Below, one piece after another: positions 22,478 through 33,350 of a stretch of DNA of 60,683 nucleotides (positions within the stretch are counted from its first letter, which is position 1; each line of letters opens with the position of its first letter). Location of the stretch: positions 1 to 60,683 of the forward strand of contig MNCI01035640.1 of NCBI GenBank assembly GCA_015680685.1, given 5' to 3'. The DNA comes from Gnetum montanum (Eukaryota > Streptophyta > Gnetopsida > Gnetales > Gnetaceae). Position numbers and translations under genes: made by a program. Below the pieces are notes generated by a model. It did not search any database. It was not told the origin of the DNA and saw nothing but the letters and a program-made list of their open reading frames with translations.

Positions 22478-24542
22478 TCAGACGTAGAACGATTTTAGGA
22501 ACACATGATTGGTTGGATTGGCAAGCTCGTTTCCTTCCATGTCAGCTAGCTTGAATGCTGCATTGTCAAATGCTTTAGTGACCAAGTAAGGCCCTTCCCA
22601 ATTGGTTGAGAATTTGTCTGGGTGTTCCCAAATAGCCTTAAGCACAAGGTCGCCTTCTTTGATAGGGCGCTTGTTGACGTTATGCCGATGTCGTTGCCGT
22701 TGTTGTTTTTGGTACCATTCAATCTGATCAAGTGCACGTATGTGTTCTTCTTCCATCGAGTCTAGGTCAATGATACATAGATCATTGTTTTGGGCGTCGT
22801 CGAGGAGTTCGGAGAGTGTGATCCTTAAAGATGGTACCTGTAATTCCAAAGGTAAAATAGCTTCTGAACCATAAACTAGACTATATGGTGTTTTACCTGT
22901 TGACGTTTGGTGCATAGTATGGTATGCCCACAATGCGTATATCAATTGCTCGTGCCATTTTCTTTTACTTTGGGTAAGCATTCTCTTAAGTATTATGATA
23001 ATTGTCTTGTTTGTTGCTTTCGCTTGCCCATTGCTCTGAGGATAGTAAGGGGATGAAAACGAGTGTTTGATCCCCAGACTGTCACAAAAGGTTTTTGTCT
23101 CGGCACTGCTAAATTGTGGCCCGTTGTCAGTGATAATTTTCATGGGAATGCCAAAACGGGTTATAATATTTTCGAGAATGAAATTGCACATGTGTTTAGA
23201 TGTGGTTTTTCGAAGGGGGGCAGCTTCTACCCACTTCGTGTAGTATTCTGTCGTGGCTATAATAAAACCATGCCCCGTAGAAGATGAGGGTGTTATTGGG
23301 CCGATAAGGTCCAACCCCCACTTTTGAAAGGGCCATGTGATTTGCACCATGTGCAACTCATTCGGTGGAACATGGATTAGGTTACTATGTTTTTGGCAAG
23401 TATTGGATGTTTTAGCCTTGGAGAGACAGTCGTACTCCATGTGTGGCCAATAGTAGATTAAGCATCTAATTTTCGTTGCCATGGCTTTTGGCACTATGTG
23501 TCCTCCGCATAGTCCCTCATGTACCTGTTCAACAATGGTTTGAGCATCGTTACTACTAACGCATGTCAGAAATATGCCTTCGTAGGATCTACGACATAAT
23601 GTATCCCCCACTAGGGTGTATTGTTTAGAGTGTTTTCGCACTACATCCTTTTGTGCATTTTTTAGATGTCGTGGTGTTTCGTCGCATAGAAGGTATTCCT
23701 TTATGTCGTCGTACCATTCTATCGCGCGTATTGTACTAACAGATGCAATCGGCAACATGTCAAGAGTATTAGTTATCGGTTTGGCACAACTGATTACGGA
23801 GCTTGGTAATGCATGGAACATGTCTGGCGATATGTTTAATGCTAATGTGGCTAACGTGTCTGCAATGGTGTTATCATTTCTAGAGACGTGTTGCACATTG
23901 ATGTTTTCAAATAGCCTCATTAGGTGTTTTTCCAAGTCACAGTATCGTTGTAAATGTTGGGCTTTACACGTATAAACATCTGTAACTTGGTTTAAGATCA
24001 GTTGCGAGTCTCCTCTGACTACAAGCCATGTGATGTCTGAAGCTAGTGCTGCCACGAGACCTCTAAGGAGACCTTCGTACTCTGCTATGTTGTTGGTACA
24101 GCGAAAGTTGAAATGATAGGTAAAGGGTCGAATCTTCCCGGAGGGATAAGTGATGACAGTGGCTGCACTTCCCCCTCGAGAGGTGGATGCGCTGTCGAAG
24201 TTTAGAATTGCATCGTAGTCATTGGGCAGTATATCTATTACACTTATATTCTCATCTGGGAATTCTGGCTCTATAGTTGCTTGATCGTGCGTTGGTGACG
24301 TGGCCATTTGATTTGCTATGGCTTGACCCTTAACTGATGATTGCGCTACGTAGTACAGGTCAAACTCGGCTATCATGGCTTTCCACCGGGCTATTCGACT
24401 TGTTTCGTAAATGTTCCCTATTATGGCTCTTAGTACATTGTCTTTGCAAATTATGTAAACTTGGTTATGGAAGAGGTAATGTCACCATTTTCTTAAAGAA
24501 AAGACCAAAGCTAAACATGAATTGTCCACGTCGTTGTACCTT
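22478..24542 (-). CDS. pol: Element B pol, 3' part: archaeal-type RNase H and integrase
   Basis: One uninterrupted frame of 632 codons from 24376 to the stop at 22478; upstream bases to 24542 continue the first RNase H, which is cut by element C. By residue number from 24376: second RNase H about 55-180, with D61, E99 in NNIAEYEGLLRGL, D123 in RGDSQL, D173 in TIADTLATLA; integrase finger H286, H293 and C327, with Ser at 324 where the first Cys of CxxC belongs; catalytic core D356 (LDLIGP) and D417 (TDNGPQF); and Lys453 where the DDE glutamate is expected (NGQAKATN, 36 positions after D417). The C-terminal domain contains EGPYLVTKAF. The lost glutamate and finger cysteine predict an inactive integrase despite the open frame. 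Removed from RT by a 24.5-kb insertion. Confidence 0.9.
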
Positions 24543-24547
24543 TTCTC
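24543..24547. repeat. Left target-site duplication of element C
   Basis: ttctc, matched with one mismatch by ttctt at 49095-49099. The uninterrupted sequence, seen in C's own pol near 44535, explains both flanks. Confidence 0.85.
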
Positions 24548-25417
24548 TGAAACACTACAAAATTTCAAGCTTAGTACTTCTCCAGCAAAAAGCGGGTCCC
24601 TGGGACCCACAGACGACCTCGGCTACATTTGGTGTCACACATTGCAACTTTGGGGATCAAAATACTTAATTTTCACTAAGTATACAGTGGCAGCGTATAT
24701 GCCCAAGTTCACACCCACAGCGTATACGCCCAGCATTCCCAACGTATACGCCCAGCGTACACACATCACATGTACGCTCGTCAGGCACAGCAACAGACGT
24801 GTACGCCTGGGGATGAAATCTCCAAAGACAGCATGAGGACAGCACTAAAGAGCAAGGACTGAAGCAAGTCGGCAACCATCAGCGTATGCACCCCAGCATA
24901 TACATTCAGTAGCCATCAGCGTATACGTCCCAGCGTATACGTCCAGCAGCCATCAGTGTATACGCCCAGTGTCCACAGCATCTACGCCCAGCACATCCAG
25001 TGTATACGCCCAGAGTCTACACCTGCCTGATACAGCGTATACGCCCAGCGTATATGCTTAGCAGATGTAATATATTGTACACTTGTAAATTTTACGCCTT
25101 TTTGCACCCGGTCAACATCCACGTGTTGCCCAACCCGACTTTAGCATAACAACTGGTATAAAAGCCCCAATTTTCCACTTGATCCAGGTCGATTGGCAAA
25201 AATCCCAGAGCATACCAAAGAGCAATTACGCTGCGCACCAGAGCTAAAAACCTTTTACGCTGAAAAACCTTGTACGCTGAGCATACAATCTCTACGCCGC
25301 GCCTACAATGTGAACCAACCAAGTCATCCTTGCATCCACTGGGGCTTTTTGTCCACCTTGTGTTTCATCACAACTGCGTTAGACCGGTGCACTGTACTCT
25401 CATCCTATAATACCATT
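24548..25417 (+). repeat. Element C 5' LTR, left part (broken by element D)
   Basis: Starts TGAAACACT. U3 contains GCGTATACGC-type palindromes at 24688-25052. TATA box TATAAAAG is at 25157-25164. The match to the 3' LTR is interrupted at the ccatt duplication and resumes at 32994. Confidence 0.95.
25413..25417. repeat. Left target-site duplication of element D
   Basis: ccatt, repeated exactly at 32989-32993. The empty site is visible in C's 3' LTR near 48760. Confidence 0.97.
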
Positions 25418-26435
25418 TGATGAGACGCGGTTTACACTAGGCCGCGATATCGCGTACGCGATATCGCGTTGTGCCCCCATTTCTATAAATAAGAGGCGGC
25501 ACTCCCCTTATTTCCCAATCCTGGCTAGTGTAGCGAAGCTCTAGCAGATTGATCACTCCAGAGTTAGAATTTTTCCCCATGTGCCCGCAGTAGGAGTCCT
25601 AGAGTGAACGGCTCTTTATTCGAGCAGCTTGTAACCTGAACCCAAGTTGTGTACGGCAATAAAGACGAACTTGTTTGGATAAACCTTGCAGCACGTGGTT
25701 TCATTTATTGCTTTATTTCCTGCTTTCCTAGTGCGTTCAAGTACGACTTGATTACGAGCGTCTACGGACGTGTACGGCTAGTCAAGGAATCGGCTGCTTG
25801 ACGCAATGCATGAGTACGACTCAATTACGAGCATTGGATGCTTGGTAACCCAGTAGCGTATTCCAGGATTCTGCGCTTGGTAACTCCCGGGTCTAATGTG
25901 TACGGCTAGTTGAGGAATCGGCTGCTCATTGCTAGGCTAGATCGTGTGATAAGTACGACTTAGTTACGAGCACCCACGGGTGTGTACGGCTGGCTAAGGA
26001 ATCGGCTGCTTATCACACGTAGGCTAAATAGGTGCCTCAGTACGACCACTTCGAGCACTTGCGTTACGTGTGGCGATCCCAGTAACGATTAGCGTTTGGT
26101 AAGCTGCAGTTGCATAGTTCAGGGTGTGTCCGGTAAGTGGGAACGGATGCTGACGCTAGTTAATTTAGACTTAGATCTTAGTTAGAGTTAGCTTAGTTTC
26201 TCAACCCTTTCTCCTGGTAGCATAGAAGATAAGCCGAAAATACCAAAAAAATCACATACCTCAGACTTGCTTAACCATACACCGTGACACATACAAGCAA
26301 GCCTGGGAAGACAACGAACGATTAACCCCAAGTGTTTCTTGTGGCGTTAAGGCATTTAGTCTGCGGAGTTCGACCGGATCGCGCGTGTACGCTCGTTTCG
26401 TATGGTGGAGTGTAGGGGTACCTCGCCACTCATCA
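25418..26435 (+). repeat. Element D 5' LTR
   Basis: TGATGAG...CATCA. U3 is very short: the TATA box TATAAATAAG at 25484-25493 is only 66 bp from the start and is preceded by two GCGATATCGC palindromes separated by GTAC (25444-25467). From about 25750 to 26025 a module (GTACGACTNNNTTACGAGC, then GTGTACGGCT, then GGAATCGGCTGCT) occurs three times in imperfect form. Confidence 0.95.
25444..25467. promoter_or_regulatory. GCGATATCGC double palindrome upstream of D TATA box
   Basis: Two copies of the self-complementary 10-mer GCGATATCGC around GTAC make one perfect 24-bp palindrome. The 3' LTR has four copies of the 10-mer (31963-32020). Being immediately upstream of the TATA box, it is a candidate regulatory site. 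Confidence 0.65.
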
Positions 26436-26436
26436 T

Positions 26437-26453
26437 TGGCGCCGTTGCCGGGG
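26437..26453 (+). other. Primer binding site of element D (tRNA-Asp)
   Basis: TGGCGCCGTTGCCGGGG, one base after the 5' LTR, is the exact complement of the 3' end of plant tRNA-Asp(GUC) as I know it (CCCCGGCAACGGCGCCA). Confidence 0.9.
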
Positions 26454-26580
26454 ACTAAGTGTTTTTTCGCCAATTTAACATAAGGGATATCACTCACATC
26501 GTTGTGAGCTTAAAACGAACCTTAGGGTTAATCAGTTAATAAAGAACAATAAATAACGGTGAAGTTGCACACCAATAAAA

Positions 26581-29500
26581 ATGGCTTCTTCTCACGAAAT
26601 CAACTCACCTAAGGACAATACAGGAGAAAGTCAGCATCATACACATAACCGCAATCAACCATGTCCTCAACAGGCTAAGGTCACATATACTCATCCCGAT
26701 GAGTATGTGCCAGATTTTACCTTTGTTTTCCATCAAGATGAGCAACTGCGGTGGAGAGACATGCAAGGTAACATTGTGTTACCCCCAGATCGCTCTGCTT
26801 CCAACATGCTTTTCCGTGCCTTGGTACGGTATGGCATGCAAGAGCTGATTACTGAATACGTTGCGGATGATTACACTCTGAGGGATTATCGTCCCACAAA
26901 AGCCCAACGTATTCGGGATGCAAGGCAGGAGAGCCAACATTCACTACTGAAGGGCAAGGTTTCCCACGTCATTAGTGAAATAGGAGACGAGGAACCCCTC
27001 ACAACGGGTTTCTTAGAAAATGATGTTCCTCCTCCTCACTCTGGTGAAGAGGTTAGGCATCAGGGCCTTAGATCAACGATACACATTCCAGGCTCTGATC
27101 CCCGTGAGCACAAGCTGTTCACAGCAGGAACAATCACTCGCACTAATGACGGATTCGTTGATCGTCACAACGATCGGGGCCGAAGCAGCCGAAGAGAAGG
27201 CAAGAAACATCACCATGGTGATGGATCCCCTTCTTCTTCCCCTTCATCACATCATTCACCCTCTCCTTCCACATCTGGGCGCAGCCACCATGAGCATAAC
27301 GCGGAAAGTAAAGGTAGAAGAGATGAAATGCCTCGACAAGAAGGTCGAGAGGAGTTAGGACAAGGACAAGGACGTAGGGAGAATAGGGAACCACAACGTA
27401 GACATCACAGACGTCATGAAAGAGATGATCATGACGAACCCCTATTCGCAACCCGAAGTATGCTTGACATTAGAGAGGCAGTTAGGATTCCCACAAGGCA
27501 TTTGAAAGACAGTAGGATCAAGCGTTTGGATATAAATAATATCCCACGTTTTGAAGGGGGATACAACGCTGATCCTCAACATCATTTACAGGCATTCCAC
27601 GACGCCTGTGCCTTGCAGAACATAGACAATGAGTGGCAGAAACTCAAGTTGTTCCCAAGGACACTCACTAAAGAAGCGGAAAGCTGGTACCGGTCCTTAG
27701 AACCGGAAACCATCAGGAGGTGGAGTACGATGCTCGAATTGTTCAACAACAAATATCAAACGTACTCCAGAGTGTCCAACTTGCGTAAGCAGATCCAAGG
27801 CTGGAAACAAGGAGCTTATGAATCCTTGGATGCTGCCATGGCCCGTTACTACACATTGCTACATCGTTGCCCGGGCCATGGGTACGCTAAGCGGGATCAA
27901 CTTCGCCACCTCGTGGATGGGCTACGAAATGAAACGAGAAGAACTCTTGGGACTTACGCCCAAGGGAGACTCTCCCAACTAAGAGCCCATGAAGTTGAAG
28001 TATTGTTGGAACAAGTAGCGCAAGAAGAGGGTGAGCTACGGAAAAGAGAAAGTGCGGAGGAATACAACCGTGATCCCTCCCTTCGCAAGAAGGGAGTGAA
28101 ATTCTGTGATGAGGAGGATGAGTCACCACTCGAAGAGTTGGTGAACAGGAAAACTGTGCCGATCCAAAAGTTAACAACGGAGGTATCGGCTAAGGTAGAC
28201 CAAATGTGGGATTCCTTAGACTCACGAATAGAAACAGTTTTGAAAATCGTAGAAGAGTCTAAGGATGAGCAAAGTAGTGATAAAAGCAAGAACATGCGGA
28301 GAAACTTTAACCCTGCACATAACAAGGGTAAGGGAAAAATCTCTAACTCCGATGAGGCTGAAAATTCTGATTCAGACAATGACGGTGGATGTGAGGTCTG
28401 CTATTATGACCATCCTAAGGGATGTTGTCCAATCATCTCACATCTGCAGGAGTCTGGGGTGTATGCATTAAATCCAAGACTTAATCAACGGCAAACACCC
28501 AGAAGGTTACCTTATCCACAAGGTAACCCGAGGCAGTTCCACCAACCCTTGACGTATTATCCAAGTGGAACACCTCCGCAGCCCATCGAGCAACATCAGC
28601 AGTGGCAATACCCACAGTCATGGGGGATGCCACAGCCAACACATCGATACCCTTACCGGCAGCCTGATCCTTATGGTTATTATGTGCAGCAGCCAGTTTC
28701 TCCAGGTGACGCTATGAGTCACACTCCACGCCGTCACTACTACGCTCGGGAGTACTTCAGAAGGACTCCTTCTCCTCCGGGAGACATTCCACATTCTGTC
28801 CATCCTCTAACTCCACCCGCACCTTTTCCTCAAGTAGTTCCCATAACACCTCCTGCTCCAACAATGCAAGGGGAATTACCTACCCAACCGCAGCAACGTC
28901 ACGCCGCGAGATCTGTAAATATTCAGAGTGTAAATATCCAACCGGACACTAGTTCTGGCGATAACTGTACAAAAAGGAGACCCTTTTTCAGAACTAGGAG
29001 CCCGGATAGGCTCTCGCAACAACAAGCGGACGGGTATATGTATAGGCCTCTAACTACTAACACTTCGGAGCACCCTTCAGTCCAAGGGAATGTAACGCAT
29101 ACGGTTATGCTAACACATACCGTAACTGACTGGATCAAGGTAGGCCACCTTCCCAGGAAACTAACTGATCCTGGGAGTCCCTTTATTCATTTGCAGATCG
29201 CTGGGAATGCACCACATCGAGCTCTTCTTGACTCAGGTTCCGGAGTCAACTTAATTTCGCGAAAGATGTATCACGCCTGGAACCTGCCCCAACTTAAGAA
29301 GAGCAACATCCAACTAGAGCTGGCAGACCAGTCCATCACTATTCCCTTGGGTTTGGTGGAGGACGTTATCACCACTGTGTGTGGTTGGTCCTACCCAGCG
29401 GATTTCCTAGTGATCGATGTTAACAACAACGAAGGGGACTTCCCAATTATAATGGGAAGGGCATGGCTAAGCACAGTAGATGCATGCCTTAGGATCCGTG

Positions 29501-29925
29501 ATCTTTCCTTGGAAATCTCCAAGATAAACATATGTGGAAAGATCGAGAAGAGGATAGTTCCATGCATCACATACAGTGATTCATCGGGTGATGACACGGA
29601 GGAAATGTCTCCATGTCACAGGTGTGCCCAGGAAACTCTGCAACAAAGATGCCTGTATGTAGCAACCACACAAGAAGTAGTAGACACCCCGTGGTTGACA
29701 GCTTCTCATAAGAGCAAACAAATATGCATGGAACGAACTGAGGCAACTCATGCCAACAACCGTGGCATAGACACATTGGAACGTGAGCGTCGCCAACTTC
29801 CAACCCTGAATTTAAGATCATCAATTGGGAGAAGTTGGGCACTGCTTAGAAATTCAAATAGGCGCTCACTACTTCGGATCTCTCCCTCACAACTCAGTCA
29901 TGGGGGAGATGGCCACCTATGCTAA
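26581..29925 (+). CDS. gag-pro: Element D gag-protease polyprotein, intact
   Basis: 1114 codons from the ATG at 26581 without interruption. Residues about 185-290 are a Ser/His/Arg/Glu-rich, probably disordered basic region. A retrotransposon gag domain follows at about 293-490, with motifs NIPRFEGG, AESWYRSLEPE and LRKQIQGWKQGAYESLDAAMA. A zinc-knuckle-like motif CEVCYYDHPKGCC begins at about 604 (CxxC, three residues, H, four residues, C; one residue shorter than the usual CCHC). A Pro/Gln-rich stretch at 650-830 precedes an aspartic protease at about 865-1010, with active-site LLDSGSGVNLIS (DSG near 883) and FPIIMGRAWLSTVDA near 955. The gag forms particles and packages RNA; the protease processes it. 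The ORF ends about 100 residues after the protease with no RT. An open frame in a copy with near-identical LTRs suggests recent activity. Confidence 0.93.
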   Translation: MASSHEINSPKDNTGESQHHTHNRNQPCPQQAKVTYTHPDEYVPDFTFVFHQDEQLRWRDMQGNIVLPPDRSASNMLFRALVRYGMQELITEYVADDYTLRDYRPTKAQRIRDARQESQHSLLKGKVSHVISEIGDEEPLTTGFLENDVPPPHSGEEVRHQGLRSTIHIPGSDPREHKLFTAGTITRTNDGFVDRHNDRGRSSRREGKKHHHGDGSPSSSPSSHHSPSPSTSGRSHHEHNAESKGRRDEMPRQEGREELGQGQGRRENREPQRRHHRRHERDDHDEPLFATRSMLDIREAVRIPTRHLKDSRIKRLDINNIPRFEGGYNADPQHHLQAFHDACALQNIDNEWQKLKLFPRTLTKEAESWYRSLEPETIRRWSTMLELFNNKYQTYSRVSNLRKQIQGWKQGAYESLDAAMARYYTLLHRCPGHGYAKRDQLRHLVDGLRNETRRTLGTYAQGRLSQLRAHEVEVLLEQVAQEEGELRKRESAEEYNRDPSLRKKGVKFCDEEDESPLEELVNRKTVPIQKLTTEVSAKVDQMWDSLDSRIETVLKIVEESKDEQSSDKSKNMRRNFNPAHNKGKGKISNSDEAENSDSDNDGGCEVCYYDHPKGCCPIISHLQESGVYALNPRLNQRQTPRRLPYPQGNPRQFHQPLTYYPSGTPPQPIEQHQQWQYPQSWGMPQPTHRYPYRQPDPYGYYVQQPVSPGDAMSHTPRRHYYAREYFRRTPSPPGDIPHSVHPLTPPAPFPQVVPITPPAPTMQGELPTQPQQRHAARSVNIQSVNIQPDTSSGDNCTKRRPFFRTRSPDRLSQQQADGYMYRPLTTNTSEHPSVQGNVTHTVMLTHTVTDWIKVGHLPRKLTDPGSPFIHLQIAGNAPHRALLDSGSGVNLISRKMYHAWNLPQLKKSNIQLELADQSITIPLGLVEDVITTVCGWSYPADFLVIDVNNNEGDFPIIMGRAWLSTVDACLRIRDLSLEISKINICGKIEKRIVPCITYSDSSGDDTEEMSPCHRCAQETLQQRCLYVATTQEVVDTPWLTASHKSKQICMERTEATHANNRGIDTLERERRQLPTLNLRSSIGRSWALLRNSNRRSLLRISPSQLSHGGDGHLC

Positions 29926-31936
29926 TCATATGGGGCCCTCAGTTCTTTTTCAGTTTTTGTTTTACACGTTTTTGTTTTACAACGTTTTTGTTTTTCACAT
30001 TTTTGTTTTACAATTTCTTTAACTTTTCTAATTTTTGTTTTACAAATTTCTTTAACTTTTCTTGTTTTTGTTTTACAACATCGTTATATTTTTCTATCTT
30101 TTTGTGTGTGTGTGTGTGTGTGTCATCCATCATGTAAATTCGTCACCTAATAAGTGTTCGGGCCGATGGAATGAACTATTTTCCATTGATTGCTAATGTT
30201 TGGTTTCTACCTTTAAGTTACATTGTTGATACTAAGGTATGTTCTTTTGATATGGCAGGCAATGAGATCACTTCATCCATCCATCCATCACGTCTATGGT
30301 TTCCCTTGGCTTGGAAATGTACAGTTCCCTTCCAATAAGAACTTTAATGAATCGGTGACTGGGCATTTCTCAAACTAAGGATGAACTCAAGGATTTGAAA
30401 CGGGTGTGACTTCAAGGGAACTTGGTGCTCTTGTGTTGGTCTTTCACTTGGGTGCTTGGATGTTTTCTTCTTGGGTTTTCTTACCGTTCCGATGTAACCC
30501 AATAATCGGAAGCTGAGACAATAAAAATAAAGAAGTCTTTGCATGGTGTGGTCCCCACGCATAAAAACACAAAACAAAAAAAAATGAATGAATGAAAAAA
30601 GAAAAAAAAAAGAAAAAGCTAAAAAGCTAAAAGTGAGGATTCAAAGCACACCCCTTAGACGGAATAAATTTGGGCTGCAAGCACTGGTTATGGAACCAAA
30701 GTGTTCCCTCTAACTAAGGCCCTTCTCGCTTCCCATTCTCTCTGTTGTTTCGTCGGAATGGTGGTGGCTTCTCGAAGTTGCATCCTTGTTACCCAAGTGG
30801 ATGATTTAACCAACTGCATTGATGCGAAGTCACTGGAAGTGGTTGGTTTGAGCCCAGAGTTGGAATGAGATTCGCCAAGTCACATTAATCATGTAACACA
30901 CAAGGGGCTGTACACCACCTTGTTCTTGGGATTCCATTCCACTTCTCTTCTTCCCATCCTTCTCTCCATTGTTCACCTCATTGCCGGTTGTATCATTGTA
31001 TATACTTTAGTTGATGCTTTGTTTTCTTTTTGGTAAATTCTTCCGGTTAAGACTTTAACTCTTGTTTCCAAAGGACATTCCCAGAGCCCACGGACTCTTT
31101 GAATGTGGGATTGTCAGGGCATTAAGGGCATGAGCCTGCTTTGGGGAGGACCCACTGACATTCCTATTTGGAACATTAGTTAACTTCTTTTCCTTAACGT
31201 TTTGCAATTAATTAACATTTTTGTTCATTTCCATCATGACATCCTTTTTATCGATGCCATAGTTGTCCCTTTTTACCTATCATTCCTATTCCTTTTCTCT
31301 CTCCATTCTAACGCTACCGGAGGTTCGCGATTAGTCATGGGGGTACGGGGCCTGATTTTTCGATTTTTATCCTAAGCCCCGGATTTTTTCGTTTTTCTTC
31401 CTTACCCCTATGCCTTCGGTAGTCATCATCTATATTTTCCCAGATCCATATCAGCCATACCACACCTTAGCCAGTGAGCCTAAACCGAAGCAAGGTATGC
31501 TTTACTTAATGATTCAATTACCCTTGCTAATATATGATGGTGTTGTGTGTGCAGATGGCAATCATACAACAACAGAATGGATCTGGAGCAGACACTTGGA
31601 ATGGAGCAGCGCTGAAGCAGCATGCAAGGAGTGGAATTGATAATGCGCTTACAGATGGACAACGAAAGGCGCAATCTAGGCGTTGGCAGCAACAAGACTC
31701 TTCTCTTTTCTTCTCTTCTATTCTCTCTCCTCTTTTCTCTCAGCTGCCAACTGTGGCCTGATGTCATTGTAATAAGGTGTTCACCCATGTTGTCATGAAC
31801 ACCAGTTTTTGTCAAGTCTTGTAATAAAGACCGTTCACATGTCATCCCATTAGTTCCATTTTCCCTAATAATCCCATACCTACCTGATATTATTGTAAGG
31901 AACTCGAGGACGAGTTTTCATTCAGTCATGGGGGTA
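29926..31936. other. Non-coding 3' region of element D
   Basis: About 2 kb with no RT, RNase H or integrase remnants. It contains repeated TTTTTGTTTTACAA-type words (29950-30080), a TG microsatellite (30103-30123) and an A-rich tract (30586-30620). The word AGTCATGGGGG occurs three times in the 3' third of the element: at 29896 (end of the ORF), near 31334, and at 31924 directly before the 3' LTR, where it serves as the polypurine tract. Confidence 0.7.
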
Positions 31937-32988
31937 TGATGAGACGCGGTTTTCACTAGGCCGCGATATCGCGGACGCGATATCGCGTCTTCTCCTGCGA
32001 TATCGCGTACGCGATATCGCGTCCCGCCGCCATATCTATAAATAAGAGGCGGCACTCCCTTCATTTCCCAATCCTGGCTAGTGTAGCGAAGCTCTGGCAG
32101 ATTGATCACTCCAGAGTTAGAATTTTTCCCCATGTGCCCGCAGTAGGAGTCCTAGAGTGAACGGCTCTTTATTCGAGCAGCTTGTAACCTGAACCCAAGT
32201 TGTGTACGGCAATAAAGACGAACTTGTTTGGATAAACCTTGCAGCACGTGGTTTCATTTATTGCTTTATTTCCTGCTTTCCTAGTGCGTTCAAGTACGAC
32301 TTGATTACGAGCGTCTACGGACGTGTACGGCTAGTCAAGGAATCGGCTGCTTGACGCAATGCATGAGTACGACTCAATTACGAGCATTGGATGCTTGGTA
32401 ACCCAGTAGCGTATTCCAGGATTCTGCGCTTGGTAACTCCCGGGTCTAATGTGTACGGCTAGTTGAGGAATCGGCTGCTCATTGCTAGGCTAGATCGTGT
32501 GATAAGTACGACTTAGTTACGAGCACCCACGGGTGTGTACGGCTGGCTAAGGAATCGGCTGCTTATCACACGTAGGCTAAATAGGTGCCTCAGTACGACC
32601 ACTTCGAGCACTTGCGTTACGTGTGGCGATCCCAGTAACGATTAGCGTTTGGTAAGCTGCAGTTGCATAGTTCAGGGTGTGTCCGGTAAGTGGGAACGGA
32701 TGCTGACGCTAGTTAAATTAGACTTAGATCTTAGTTAGAGTTAGTTTAGTTTTCTCAACCCTTCTCCTGGTAGCATAGAAGATAAGCCGAAAATACCAAA
32801 AAAATCACATACCTCAGACTTGCTTAACCATACACCGTGACACTTACAAGCAAGCCTGGGAAGACAACGAACGATTAACCCCAAGTGTTTCTTGTGGCGT
32901 TAAGGCATTTAGTCTACGGAGTTCGACCGGATCGCGCGTGTACGCTCGTTTCGTATGGTGGAGTGTAGGGGTACCTCGCCACTCATCA
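31937..32988 (+). repeat. Element D 3' LTR
   Basis: 1052 bp, TGATGAG...CATCA, nearly identical to 25418-26435 except for an extra 34 bp carrying two more GCGATATCGC copies. TATA box at 32037-32046. Confidence 0.95.
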
Positions 32989-32993
32989 CCATT
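32989..32993. repeat. Right target-site duplication of element D
   Basis: ccatt, identical to 25413-25417. Confidence 0.97.
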
Positions 32994-33326
32994 GTTACAT
33001 CTTCTTCATAAAATTGTTTACAGTTTACATCAATTTTGTGCATGTGTTCTGTTTACGTTCGTTTATGCTTAGGCTCTGTTCACATCTGCTACGCTGTTTA
33101 TGCTCTATTTTATGCCCGCTACGCCGTTTATGTATAACCCAGCGTATAGCACTTCAGTGTAAGTTTGGGGAAATCTTTGTCTGATCCGCGTGTGAACCTC
33201 CCAAGGTACTCTACCTTCGTTCATTCCAGCTCACCCTCAGGCAAAGGTAGGGTCTTCTGTGCGTGTCTGGTGATCCCACGGTCTCTGTTTCCTTCCAGCC
33301 GGAGACCGACGATTTCGGATGGTACA
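32994..33326 (+). repeat. Element C 5' LTR, right part
   Basis: Continuation of the R/U5 region after element D, ending GGATGGTACA. It matches 48766-49094 and, reversed, the left ends of both B LTRs. Confidence 0.95.
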
Positions 33327-33331
33327 AAAAT

Positions 33332-33350
33332 TGGCGCTAAAAGGAGGGCC
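33332..33350 (+). other. Primer binding site of element C
   Basis: TGGCGCTAAAAGGAGGGCC, five bases after the LTR end, the same spacing as in A and B. tRNA identity not determined. Confidence 0.7.

Larger units (their letters stand above)
25418..32988 (+). mobile_element. Element D: young non-autonomous Athila-like LTR retrotransposon
   Basis: 7571 bp with LTRs 25418-26435 (1018 bp) and 31937-32988 (1052 bp). The 34-bp difference is one extra palindrome block at the start of the 3' LTR; otherwise the LTRs differ by roughly 16 positions. The primer site fits tRNA-Asp. It encodes only an intact gag-protease protein; the 2 kb after it has no RT, RNase H or integrase. It would have needed pol proteins from another element. 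The tRNA-Asp primer and protease style recall Athila-type elements. Confidence 0.95.

Noticed and set aside
27020-28379. Several ORFs of 70-141 codons on both strands inside D's gag.
   Set aside because: All are other-frame shadows of the intact 1114-codon frame.
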